A stretch of DNA of 64,000 bases from Desmonostoc muscorum FACHB-395 (GTDB taxonomy: Bacteria > Cyanobacteriota > Cyanobacteriia > Cyanobacteriales > Nostocaceae). The stretch spans positions 25,817 through 89,816 of the forward strand of contig NZ_JACJSF010000030.1 of the NCBI RefSeq assembly GCF_014698035.1, given 5' to 3'. The notes beneath the pieces are model-generated. The model was given only the letters and a program-made list of their open reading frames with translations, had not been told where the DNA came from and did no database searches. Of the stretch, positions 1-9,500 are shown piece by piece. Both the position numbers and the translations under genes were made by a program. How positions within the stretch are numbered: the first letter of the stretch is position 1; every line of letters begins with the position of its first letter.

Positions 1-426
1 CATGAAAGTAAGTACAAGTGTTATTTCTAAAACAAACTCCTGAGAATACTCAATCAACAATTCATCTATTTTGTTTGAATTAATTTAGGTTATACATTTT
101 AAATACAACTCTGAAATAGCCTATTTCGGAAGACGCAAAATTTAATTTGGCTAGACTTTGCCTCGCTACGCTAAGGTGTCATTGCTAGATTAATTGTCTA
201 AAATCAAATGTATTATTTTGTTGAATGTGAGCCACTTCTACAAAATAGCTATCACCCCAATAAATAAAAATTATTCAGATGTAAATAAAAATATACACAC
301 AAATATTTTTATGCGCGTGTATTTACTATGTATGCTAAATTGCAGACTAAATTTTACATTGATTAAAGTAAGCGATCGCAGGTAGGCTCAAAAGCTTCCA
401 TCATAAACGCCATACCAGACAGATAG
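1..426. other. Intergenic, upstream of recR
   Basis: AT-rich stretch with no convincing gene. A 63-codon open frame at 194-385 has no recognisable features and poor composition, so it is not called. A HIP1 octamer lies at about 373-380. An in-frame stop at 424-426 marks the upstream limit of the recR reading frame. Confidence 0.6.
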
Positions 427-519
427 AAGTACCTGAAAAATGTCATCATAGTTAAGGTAAAACATTCTGGAGATAAGACAACGGTTTACGCACGCCCTTT
501 AGCACGGTTAATTGAGCAA

Positions 520-1077
520 TTGCAACGCCTGCCGGGAGTTGGCCCTAAATCTGCCCAAAGACTGGCTTTGCATATTTTGAAGCGTCCAGAAGCAGAAGTA
601 GAAGCTTTGGCACAAGCATTAATTGAAGCCAAAAAACAGATAGGCTTGTGTTCTGTTTGCTTTCACTTATCTGCTGAACCTGTTTGTGAAATCTGTCGCA
701 ATGCCAACCGTGACAACAATACTATCTGTGTCGTAGCAGATCCCCGCGATGTAATTGCGCTGGAAAAAACCCGCGAATACAAAGGCAAATATCACGTTTT
801 GGGTGGGGTGATTTCTCCAATTGATGGAATTGGGCCAGAACAGTTAAATATACTGGCTTTGCAGCGACGGGTAAATCAGCAAAAACCTCAAGAAGTTATT
901 CTGGCAATTAGTCCGAGTATAGAAGGGGAAACAACAACACTATATATAGGTCAGCTATTGAAACCATTTACCAAGGTGACGCGGATTGCCTTTGGTTTGC
1001 CTGTAGGTGGTGATTTGGAATACGCCGACGAAGTGACCCTGGCAAGGGCATTGGAAGGACGCAGAGAGTTAGATTAA
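520..1077 (+). CDS. recR: Recombination mediator protein RecR
   Basis: RecR works with RecF and RecO to load RecA on gapped DNA during recombinational repair. The protein shows the N-terminal helix-hairpin-helix (QRLPGVGPKSAQRLA), a four-cysteine zinc finger (CSVCFHLSAEPVCEIC), and a Toprim domain (VVADPRDVIALEKT through the GLPVGGDLEYAD segment). The end, ARALEGRRELD, is typical of cyanobacterial RecR. The TTG at 520 is the only ordinary start codon in frame, but conserved residues (VYARPLARLIEQL) continue upstream to 484, where families I know begin with GTG TAC; here the codon is GTT. A GGAG sequence at 469-472 is correctly placed for a start near 484. The true N-terminus is probably at 481-484 using a rare start, or the start codon has been mutated. 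Function is sure; start is not. Confidence 0.93.
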   Translation: MQRLPGVGPKSAQRLALHILKRPEAEVEALAQALIEAKKQIGLCSVCFHLSAEPVCEICRNANRDNNTICVVADPRDVIALEKTREYKGKYHVLGGVISPIDGIGPEQLNILALQRRVNQQKPQEVILAISPSIEGETTTLYIGQLLKPFTKVTRIAFGLPVGGDLEYADEVTLARALEGRRELD

Positions 1078-1148
1078 GGTTAATTCAAAGGTTTATAAAC
1101 TAAACCTCATCTATGTTGAAACGTAGAGTTTTTTAAAAGATATATTTA

Positions 1149-1230
1149 TGTAGGTTGGGTGGAGTGAAACGTAACCCAACATTACCACCTTATTTATGTT
1201 GGGTTACGCGATCGCTCCACCCAACCTACA
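1149..1230. repeat. Imperfect inverted repeat (TAGGTTGGGT family)
   Basis: Arms of about 34 bp (1149-1182 and 1197-1230) begin with TGTAGGTTGGGTGGAG and end with its complement, with a HIP1 octamer in the right arm. A related copy lies at 22407-22530. This looks like a dispersed palindromic repeat unit that folds into a hairpin when transcribed past recR. Confidence 0.75.
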
Positions 1231-1314
1231 AAACTCTTATTTCTCCGTGCCCTCTGGGCCCTCTATGGTTCGTTTTTTCATGATTTTGCGTAAGTCCTGA
1301 CTAAAAGTAAAAAT

Positions 1315-1354
1315 TTTGAGGTAGGGGCAATTCATGAATTGCCCCTACCTCAAA
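1315..1354. repeat. Perfect 40-bp palindrome between convergent genes
   Basis: Positions 1315-1334 are exactly complementary to 1335-1354 (unit TTTGAGGTAGGGGCAATTCA). It sits 4 bp beyond the stop of the TPR-CHAT gene, on the far side of recR, so it could end transcription from both sides. A shorter related unit (GGCAATTCATAAATTGCCCC) occurs near 28350, so it is also a dispersed repeat. Confidence 0.7.
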
Positions 1355-1357
1355 GCA

Positions 1358-4300
1358 TTAATTAGGTTTACCCGTAATCGTAAATGCTGCCCAGTAGTAA
1401 GGATGATTATAAAGATTTTTATCTGATGCCATTTTACTATTTCTATATAGTTGCGTCGCTAAATAAGTTTGAATTCGTAATTCTTCAGGATGCAGATTAT
1501 TCAAAATATCTTCATACCATTTTGTCAGTTCTCCAGCAGTTAGTTCTTTCAGCCACCTTGTTGCTTCCGCTAAAGCAGTAACAGCTGATTTATTAGGCTG
1601 TAATCTCCGATAAAACTCTATCATCACCAAGGCACTAGCTGAAGATTCTACACTCCAGAGAGTACTAACTATATGAGGAACACCCTGACTTACCAAACCA
1701 CTGGCTAAACTCACATATTCACCGCTGATAGTGTGGTTGCTAGTACTTAAATTTTCACACGCAGAGAGAGTAATCAGGTTGTAAGTTGATAGATTGTGTT
1801 GATAGATTTCATCTAGAGTTAGTTTTTCTTCACCTGCTAATGCTAATTCTGACTTTTTGGGTTCAGCTAAATTATTAGTGACATGACCTGTAAAATGAAA
1901 AATATTGTAATTATCAAAAAAGGCATTTTCAACAATATTTTTTGTAGCTTCTGCTCCCTGAATTCGTTGGATATTATTGAACATCTGGCTCACAACTTCA
2001 GATTCGAGTTTAGCAAATTTTAGTGGAGGATAACCTGCACTTTCAGGATGTTCAACACTGAGCAATAACTGATTTTGCCATTGCCAAATATCTTCAGTTC
2101 TTATTGATAAACCTATTTGGGCACTGGGTAAATAGGTGACGGTGAAATTGGACTCCACATTCGGCAACTCTTCCTGGGATGGGGAAGAAAGATGGAAAAG
2201 GGTATGAATGGGCAATCTGTACAAGTCGCGGTGAGGAATTAAAACCAGTTGGGTGATGCCTTCGAGTTCTTGGGCAATTGTGGAAATATTCAAGATGCCA
2301 TACAACTGCACCAGCTTCTGTTCCATATCCACTCGCCAAGAATGCTGGCTTTTACTTTCTTTGTCTTGGGCTGTGGTGCGATATTCTTGGTATTGTTGAT
2401 GCCAATCTTCTAGCCAAGTTTCAAATTCAATTAGGCGTTGTACTGCTTCAGGTAGTGGCAATTCATTGAGACGAATAGCGTCTTCTCCTAAAGGTATTGC
2501 CCCGGCATCTTGCATGGGTGTAAACAGGAGAATCGGTGATGGCGCTTGGTCTTTGAGAATGAAAGTATGTAGGGCGACTGGACTAATATGCCAGTAAATA
2601 ATTGCTGTTGTGGGATTAAATAGTTGTTGAATTGCACCATAATGGGGCGAGTAAATATTATTATTCCAGCCAGAAAGTAGCCAGTTTAAACAAGCATTCT
2701 TGCCCTGTTCGGCAATTTCCCAAGCTTCAACTAAATCACCAGACTCTACTGCTAAATCAACTGCCAATTGATCAAAGCCTGCAAATTTCAAAGCTAGCTG
2801 TTTTTTACTTTCGTCTGAGCGAGTTTCTTCACTCAGCAATTGTCGCAATAAATCTGTACCGCGTTGCAGCAATTCTTGAACTTGTGTTGTTTGTCCCAAA
2901 CCCATCAGTACTTTGCTTAGAGATTGCAAAACCTCTAGGTGGAATAGGGGAAAATATTCTAGTGTTAGGGTTAACAGCGCCTGATGGTACTCAGATGCAG
3001 CTTTGCGCCAATAATCGCGAGGATTGGGATGTTTTTTGCCTTGATCGTAATAAGTATTAGCGATCGCCAGATGCAATCTACCCCAACCTTCTGGGTGGGT
3101 ATCTGTCCGTAGATGTTTTAACCCTTCTTCGTAGCTGGCTAATTTTCCTTCGTAGCCGCCCTGTTGTAGGGCGGGATTTGTCGCTGTTATATTACTCGAC
3201 AAATTCAGCAATGCGTCAGAATTTACTAAATTACCGATCGCAGTTCCCCGACCAATCCAAGCTTCCCAATAATCTTGTTTAATTTCCAAAGCGTTGTCAT
3301 AACAAGCGATCGCTTCGGCAAATTGTTCTAAATAAAACAGCGCTACTGCCTGATTATACCAAGCTAAGTGGAAGTCAGGTTTGATGGCGATCGCTTGGCG
3401 ATAGGAAGCGATCGCTTCTTGGCGACGACCTAAGTTGTCTAATGCTATGCCTCGGTTGTACCAAGCTAAGTAGAAGTCGGCTTGAACTGAAAGGGCTTTA
3501 TCCCAGGAGGCGATCGCTTCTGACCACCTTCCTAAATTAAACAGCACTACACCCCGGTCTATCCAAACTTCGTGGTACTCTGGATTAATTTCTAGGGCTT
3601 TGTCGTAGGATATAATCGCCTCTGAAAATTGTTCGCCTACAGCTAGGGCTATCCCTCGGTGATACCAGTTTTCCTGGTCTTCTGGTTCCAATTGCAGCGC
3701 TTGATCGTAACTATAAATAGCTTCTGGTAGCCAACCTAACTTCAGTAATGCCAAACCCTTGCTAGACCAAGCCTCTTGGTAGTCTGGCTTGACTTCTATA
3801 GCTTTGTCAAAAGAAGCGATCGCTTCTTCAAAATATCCTAATTCTCCGAGAGTTCCACCCCGGTTGTGCCAAGCTTTGTAGAAGTCGGGTTTTAGTTCTA
3901 TGGCGGTTTCGTAAGATGCGATCGCTTCTTCAAAACGTTCTAAATGGAACAGTGTCAAGCCTCGATTAAACCAATACTCTGAGACTTCAGGTTGAAGTTC
4001 AATAGCTCGATCGTAAGATGCGATCGCGCCTAACAAATCACCTGTTTTCGCTTGGCTTAGACCTTGGTAAAACCATCCTTGAGCGTTGGTAATCGGATTA
4101 TCGCTATGTCGCTCAATAATACCGGGAGAATTACTGCTTTGAACTGCCAAGTTAGAAGCAAGTTGCTGGACTAAATTGGTACTTTGATCCAATTTCACCC
4201 ACAACTCATCTAATGTATTAGCCACATTTGGCTCTAAATTTGTCAAAGCGCTATCCCAGTTTTCCACCGAGGGAGAAGTTGTTAATTCACTTCTTGGCCT

Positions 4301-5323
4301 AGTAGAAAGGAGATTTACTCCTGTTGTACTTTGAACAACTTCTTCATCATCGAACCTCAGTTGGGCTAATGAGGTGATTGAATCTTCCTTTGCGGGGAGA
4401 GGGAGATTTTCGGGTATTGTGGCTTGGGTTTCTTCCCTTTCATACTCCAATACCAGTTCCTCTAAATTTTCGGTGAATCTTTCCTCAAAAAAGATATTTT
4501 CAGATGCTGAGGTGATTGGTTCAACAGCTGGCACATCATATTCCCATAACTGCTCACCTAAGCTACGAATTAGCTCTTGCCCAGGCGAAATTGGGATAAT
4601 TTCTTCATCGGTTGTGATTTCTACAACATCTGGTTCATCATACTCCCATAACTGCTCGCCTAAATTGCGGATCAGTTCTTCTCCAGGAGTAATTTCTACG
4701 ACATCCGGCTCATCATACTCCCATAACTGCTCGCCTAAATTACGGATCAGTTCTTCACCAGGAGTAGTTTCTATGACATCTGGCTCATCATGCTCCCATA
4801 ACTGCTCGCCTAAATTGCCGATCAGTTCTTCCCCAGGAGCGATTTCTACCCCATATTGTTCAGGAGTAATTTCTAAGTCCGCTTCTGGATAATTCTCCTC
4901 ATCCTCTATCTGTGTAGGTGAGTTTTGCATCATGCGGATGCCAATGTCATAAGCAACATCTCCAATTCTGCCAACACCAAGTTCCCCCAATTGCACCATC
5001 TGTGATGCTAAAAGAGGATTCGGTGCAGGTGAAGCTAGCAAGCTTTCGCCAAACATCACCAACCAATCTATCCAGCGTTCGGCCGGAATCCGATTTTCAA
5101 CCCGTTGCAGATACCTCAATGCCCACTGTCGTCCTCGTGCTTGATGCACGCCTTCTAACAATTGGATAAACAATTGTTCCAGATCAGCATTGGTTAGTTC
5201 TGGTAGTACCTCCACCAGATTGTGTCCTCTCGCACCCTTAAGAGAACTAGCCTGCTTACTTTCAATGAGGCGCTTTAAAAGCCTTTTAAGCGACTGCGAT
5301 ATCCGCCTGAGCATCTGCCACAC
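1358..5323 (-). CDS. TPR-repeat CHAT-domain (caspase-fold) protein
   Basis: Large cytoplasmic protein of 1321 residues. Residues 1-20 are basic and amphipathic; about 45-132 form a domain shared with the neighbouring 232-residue protein (LLEGVHQARG, VQLGELGVGRIGDVAY). Residues 160-265 hold four to five acidic repeats of about 25 residues (PGEELIRNLGEQLWEYDEPD). Residues 415-700 carry about eight TPR units (AIASYDRAIELQP type). A helical region follows, then a C-terminal CHAT domain at about 1010-1320. The CHAT catalytic pair is visible: His1147 in HFTGHV and Cys1189 in LITLSACEN. CHAT proteins are cysteine proteases of the caspase/separase clan, often activated through partner proteins. No transmembrane segment is seen. 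It lies 161 bp downstream of the smaller relative on the same strand and may be co-transcribed. The target is unknown. Confidence 0.88.
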   Translation of the reverse strand: MWQMLRRISQSLKRLLKRLIESKQASSLKGARGHNLVEVLPELTNADLEQLFIQLLEGVHQARGRQWALRYLQRVENRIPAERWIDWLVMFGESLLASPAPNPLLASQMVQLGELGVGRIGDVAYDIGIRMMQNSPTQIEDEENYPEADLEITPEQYGVEIAPGEELIGNLGEQLWEHDEPDVIETTPGEELIRNLGEQLWEYDEPDVVEITPGEELIRNLGEQLWEYDEPDVVEITTDEEIIPISPGQELIRSLGEQLWEYDVPAVEPITSASENIFFEERFTENLEELVLEYEREETQATIPENLPLPAKEDSITSLAQLRFDDEEVVQSTTGVNLLSTRPRSELTTSPSVENWDSALTNLEPNVANTLDELWVKLDQSTNLVQQLASNLAVQSSNSPGIIERHSDNPITNAQGWFYQGLSQAKTGDLLGAIASYDRAIELQPEVSEYWFNRGLTLFHLERFEEAIASYETAIELKPDFYKAWHNRGGTLGELGYFEEAIASFDKAIEVKPDYQEAWSSKGLALLKLGWLPEAIYSYDQALQLEPEDQENWYHRGIALAVGEQFSEAIISYDKALEINPEYHEVWIDRGVVLFNLGRWSEAIASWDKALSVQADFYLAWYNRGIALDNLGRRQEAIASYRQAIAIKPDFHLAWYNQAVALFYLEQFAEAIACYDNALEIKQDYWEAWIGRGTAIGNLVNSDALLNLSSNITATNPALQQGGYEGKLASYEEGLKHLRTDTHPEGWGRLHLAIANTYYDQGKKHPNPRDYWRKAASEYHQALLTLTLEYFPLFHLEVLQSLSKVLMGLGQTTQVQELLQRGTDLLRQLLSEETRSDESKKQLALKFAGFDQLAVDLAVESGDLVEAWEIAEQGKNACLNWLLSGWNNNIYSPHYGAIQQLFNPTTAIIYWHISPVALHTFILKDQAPSPILLFTPMQDAGAIPLGEDAIRLNELPLPEAVQRLIEFETWLEDWHQQYQEYRTTAQDKESKSQHSWRVDMEQKLVQLYGILNISTIAQELEGITQLVLIPHRDLYRLPIHTLFHLSSPSQEELPNVESNFTVTYLPSAQIGLSIRTEDIWQWQNQLLLSVEHPESAGYPPLKFAKLESEVVSQMFNNIQRIQGAEATKNIVENAFFDNYNIFHFTGHVTNNLAEPKKSELALAGEEKLTLDEIYQHNLSTYNLITLSACENLSTSNHTISGEYVSLASGLVSQGVPHIVSTLWSVESSASALVMIEFYRRLQPNKSAVTALAEATRWLKELTAGELTKWYEDILNNLHPEELRIQTYLATQLYRNSKMASDKNLYNHPYYWAAFTITGKPN
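4514..4846 (-). repeat. Tandem 75-bp coding repeats in the CHAT gene
   Basis: Four to five near-identical 75-bp units encode the acidic repeat GEELIRNLGEQLWEYDEPD. The middle copies are almost identical at DNA level (CTCCCATAACTGCTCGCCTA recurs on the + strand), suggesting recent expansion by slippage or unequal crossing over. The standalone paralogue has only one degenerate copy (EPIWEYEGPD). Confidence 0.8.
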
Positions 5324-5484
5324 TATTGGATTTTGTTTTTCTAGATTGTAGCCATCGTTGTGTTAAAAAAATCATTAATTACGTAAAAATCCATTAGATC
5401 GGGACAGCGCTTCCGTCGCAGGTTAGCAAAAAATATACCAAAATTCAAGAGTAAAGCATTACAACGTTACAATTCCCGATTCGA

Positions 5485-6183
5485 CTAATTTTCTGTTTGC
5501 TCTGTAGTCGATTGACCGGCAGGATACAATTGATTGATCAGTGCCTGGACAAGCACTTGTGGATCATCTGTCTCAACGGCAAGCTGTTGAGCAATCTGCT
5601 GGCGTAAGTTTTCATCCTCCTGCAACATTACAAACAACTCTTCTAGGGTGACAGTTTGATATTCTCCCTCTGGGGGATTCTCTGGCGCATCTACTGACTC
5701 TGATATCGAGGGCGTTGTCTCAGATTGTAAAGTCGTACTAAGAGCATCTGGCCCTTCATATTCCCAAATTGGTTCGCCTTGATTGCGCGTCAACAACTGC
5801 ATTCCAATACTATAGGCAACATCTCCGATTTTTCCGATATCCAACTCACCCAGTTGTACTAACCGTGCAGCTATTTCATTATTCGGTGTCGGTGATGCTA
5901 GCAATTTTTCACCAAAGCGCCCTAACCACTGAACCCAGTCTTCAGTAGTAATCCGATGTTCAATATTATGCAGCCACTTTTGCGCCCAGGCTTCCCCTCG
6001 TGCTTGATGTACTCCTTGCAACAGCTCGGTGAAGAGAAATTCCAGATCCGTATCGCTTAGGGGTGGGGCTGGTTCTTTTGGAATATTCCCTCTAGATTTT
6101 GAGACATTCTGTTTTCCAACGAACAAGCTCTGAAAAAGCTTTTTGAGCCATTGAAATAGCCGCTTGAGCATCTGCTGCACCAT
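5485..6183 (-). CDS. Standalone paralogue of the CHAT protein N-terminal domain
   Basis: Protein of 232 residues without a recognised family. Residues 1-140 match residues 1-132 of the adjacent TPR-CHAT protein: basic amphipathic start (QQMLKRLFQWLKKLF), then LLQGVHQARGEAWAQKWL, FGEKLLASPTPN and VQLGELDIGKIGDVAYSIG. It then has one copy of the WEYEGPD motif and an acidic, glutamine-rich tail, and lacks TPRs and the CHAT domain. It precedes the CHAT gene on the same strand. It could be a partner, scaffold or substrate-like regulator of the protease, or simply a partial duplication product that stayed intact. The shared domain seems to be an adaptor or membrane-associating module, but this is inference. 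Confidence 0.7.
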   Translation of the reverse strand: MVQQMLKRLFQWLKKLFQSLFVGKQNVSKSRGNIPKEPAPPLSDTDLEFLFTELLQGVHQARGEAWAQKWLHNIEHRITTEDWVQWLGRFGEKLLASPTPNNEIAARLVQLGELDIGKIGDVAYSIGMQLLTRNQGEPIWEYEGPDALSTTLQSETTPSISESVDAPENPPEGEYQTVTLEELFVMLQEDENLRQQIAQQLAVETDDPQVLVQALINQLYPAGQSTTEQTEN

Positions 6184-6559
6184 CGAGTTTTGCTTATCTA
6201 TAAAATTGTAGCGATCGCACTGGACTATGGCGTTAGTTCTTTGTCATTTGTCATTTGTCATTGGTCATTGGTCATTAGTCATTGGTCATTAGTTCTTTTT
6301 TCCCTACTTCCTACTTTTGATAAGAACAAATGTACTAAATGCTATGCTATAATTCCGATACATTGATGTTGAAATCATAGTAAAGAATTATGATCTAGTT
6401 GCTTGCTTTCCTGAGTGCCAAAATTGACGGCATTAGTTGAGTGTAAGCGCTATAGCAACATCGATGAAGAAAGCAGGTACGAGAGTTTAAAATAATTGAA
6501 TCCCAAACTCGACTCGGTGCTACTAATTAACGTTGAAAGGCATTGAAGTCTATTTTTCC
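6184..6559. other. Intergenic with TCATTTG-type tandem repeats, dnaX upstream region
   Basis: Divergent promoter region between the CHAT-associated gene and dnaX. Positions 6242-6294 hold about eight 7-bp repeats of the form GTCATTTG/GTCATTGG, a heptamer class common in heterocystous cyanobacteria. No further gene or RNA was recognised. A TTG at 6533 is in frame with dnaX, but ATG 6560 matches the family N-terminus. Confidence 0.6.
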
Positions 6560-9500
6560 ATGTCTTACGAACCCCTGCACCATAAATATCGCCCCAAAAG
6601 TTTTGCTGAACTGGTGGGACAAGAGGCGATCGCTACAACCCTCACGAATGCGATCGGCACATCTAAAATCGCCCCCGCCTATTTATTTACAGGGCCAAGA
6701 GGTACGGGGAAAACTTCTAGTGCCCGGATTTTAGCTAAATCTCTCAATTGTCTCAAAAGCGATCGGCCCACTGCTGAACCCTGCGGCGTGTGTGATGTTT
6801 GTCAAGGAATCACCAAGGGTTACGCTTTAGATGTAATTGAAATCGATGCTGCTAGTAACACTGGTGTCGATAATATCCGCGAGTTGATTGAAAAAGCCCA
6901 GTTTGCCCCTGTGCAGTGTCGTTACAAGGTTTATGTAATCGATGAATGCTTAACTGGAGATTCTCTGGTTTTGACTGACGAGGGACTTCAAAGAATTGAT
7001 GATCCCAAAATTAAAGATAAGAAGGTTCTGAGTTACAACGACTCATTAGGTAAGTGGGAATTCAAGAAAGTTGTCAGGTGGTTAGATCAAGGGGAAAGAC
7101 AAACCCTGGTTATCAAAACAACTAATAGAGAAATTAGATGTACGGGTAATCATTTAATTAGGACAAATCAGGGATGGCTACCAGCAAAGGACGTAAAAGA
7201 AGGAGTGAAGATACTATCCCCTGTGAATGGGGATGCGGCATCCTCATTTACAAATTTGGTATTGATGGACGTACCCGAAGATTTGTTAGCGGACACCAGT
7301 TTAAAGGCAATACATCTGGGCAAAAATCATACGACTTGGAATCTATCCTTAAACAAGCCGAATTACTCCGACCTTTCTGTGCTTGCGGGTGCGGAGAAAA
7401 GCTCGATATCCCAACCTTTTTACAAAAAAAAGGACGAGGAATCATCAGCATCCAGTCTCGTTGGGAAAAACATCCATATAAAAAAGGACACGGAATCTGG
7501 AAACTTAGAACAGAAAAGTTCCTTGCGGATGCGGCAGTTATCCAGCCAAACGCACTTGGACTTATCTACGGAACCTTACTTGGAGATTGCTCTATCAGTT
7601 ATCCCAATAAATACAGCAGATTCCCCAGATTGTGTTGGACACACTCAGAAAAGCAGCAAGAATGGTTGGAATACAAAGCTTATCGCCTTGAAGAATTGCG
7701 TCCAAAACTGCGAATTACAGATAACAAAGGATACGGAAACATCTCAGTTACCTGTAACACCGCTTGTCATCCCCAACTCAAAGATGTCTTGGAAATCGTT
7801 AAACCAAATGGGGATAAAAAGCTCGTCTCTATGGACTGGCTTAATCGAATTACCCCAGAAGGACTTGCTTGGTGGTACATGGATGATGGCTCACTCAGTC
7901 TCAGTCCACAAGGAAGTCCACAAATTCAATTGCATACAGAAGGATTCTCTGGCGCAGAAAATCAACTCATTGCCAGTTGGCTTACAGCAATGGGATATTC
8001 AGTTGCAACAAAGTTTTACACCAGAAGTAGTACAGGCAAGACATACTACTACATCCAGATGGGTGCAAGCACCAGTAGAAAATGGCTGGCAGACCTTAAA
8101 CAATATTCCATCCCCTCAATGGATTACAAGTTTGGAGACAGTCGAATCTGTTCACCTCGCTGGGGTTGAGCGAGTTTACGATATTGAAGTAGCAGATAAT
8201 CATAACTTTGTAGCAAACGGGCTTTTGGTACATAATTGCCACATGCTCAGTACTCAGGCATTCAACGCGCTACTTAAGACCCTAGAAGAACCACCGAGAC
8301 ACGTGGTTTTTGTATTAGCTACAACAGACCCGCAACGGGTGTTACCAACGATTATTTCGCGCTGTCAAAGGTTTGATTTTAGACGTATTCAATTAGAGGC
8401 GATGGTTAAGCATTTAAGTGCGATCGCCTTTAAAGAAAGCATTCATATTTCACCCGAAGCTGTAACCCTGGTAGCCCAACTTTCTCAGGGAGGGTTGCGA
8501 GATGCCGAAAGCTTACTCGATCAATTGGGTTTGTTAGCGGGTGAAGTGACACCAGATAGAGTTTGGGATTTGGTCGGGACGGTAAGCGAACAGGACTTGC
8601 TGGGACTTCTAAATGCGATCGCTCAAGATAAACCTGAAGCAGTTCTTGACAGTACCCACAAAATTCTCGATCGTGGTCGAGAACCCCTAATTCTTCTGCA
8701 AAATCTCGCCGCTTTCTACCGTGATTTACTCATAGCCAAAACAGCACCGAACCGCCACGATTTAGTTGCTTGTACTGAGCAAACCTGGACGGCGTTGGTT
8801 GAGTTTGCTCAATACTTCGATATGAGCGTGATTTTGGCAGGACAGGAACACCTGCGAAAAGCTGAAGTGCAAATTAAAAACAGCACTCAGCCACGTTTAT
8901 GGTTGGAAGTAACATTACTAGGATTGTTACCCAGTGCGACGACAAATATTCAACCACAAGCCCCAAATATCGCGCCGCGAGTTAACCCACCTGCTGTATC
9001 TCCAAGTTATCCTCCAGCAGTTACCCAAAATTATGCAGTCTCTTCTTTACCGGTAGCGGAACCGCAAACAAATCATAACTCTACAAACCATCATGTAGCG
9101 ATTGCCCAAAATCAGCCTGTCACTTCATCTGGCGCAGTTGAACAGCAAACAAATCACAATTCTGCTGCAAACTCAGTTTCACCACCAACCCCAGAACCTG
9201 TTGCTGTACCCGTATCGCCTGCGATCGTTGAACCAGTAATTTCAGAAGTTGTTGGCGAAGCAGAATATGACTTAACTCAGGTTTGGCAACAGGTGCTTGC
9301 TAACCTTCAGCCAAAATCAAGGCAAGAAATGCTGCGTCAAATGAGCCAACTTATAGAGTTCGACGGTGTTATGGCTCGAATTGCTATCAAGCAGGCATGG
9401 TATGACAAGGGTAAATCTTATCTACCGATGATTACGGAAGCTTTCCAGCAAACTTTCCAGCGTGAAATCCAGATAAATATAGAAAAAGGAATTTCTTCAA

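Noticed and set aside
194..385. 63-codon open frame before recR
   Set aside because: No ribosome site, AT-rich random-like composition, no domain.
2632..3060. 142-codon + strand frame opposite the CHAT gene
   Set aside because: Antisense shadow of a gene with clear domains on the other strand.
4374..4892. 172-codon + strand repeat protein opposite the CHAT gene
   Set aside because: Its Ser/His/Cys repeats simply mirror the 75-bp repeats of the real gene.
6242..6294. CRISPR array
   Set aside because: Units are 7 bp with no spacers; this is a heptamer tandem repeat.
7021..7230. Programmed frameshift site for the nested endonuclease
   Set aside because: Looked for a slippery heptamer of the X XXY YYZ type followed by a stem; none convincing was found, and an internal start with AGGA explains the data better.
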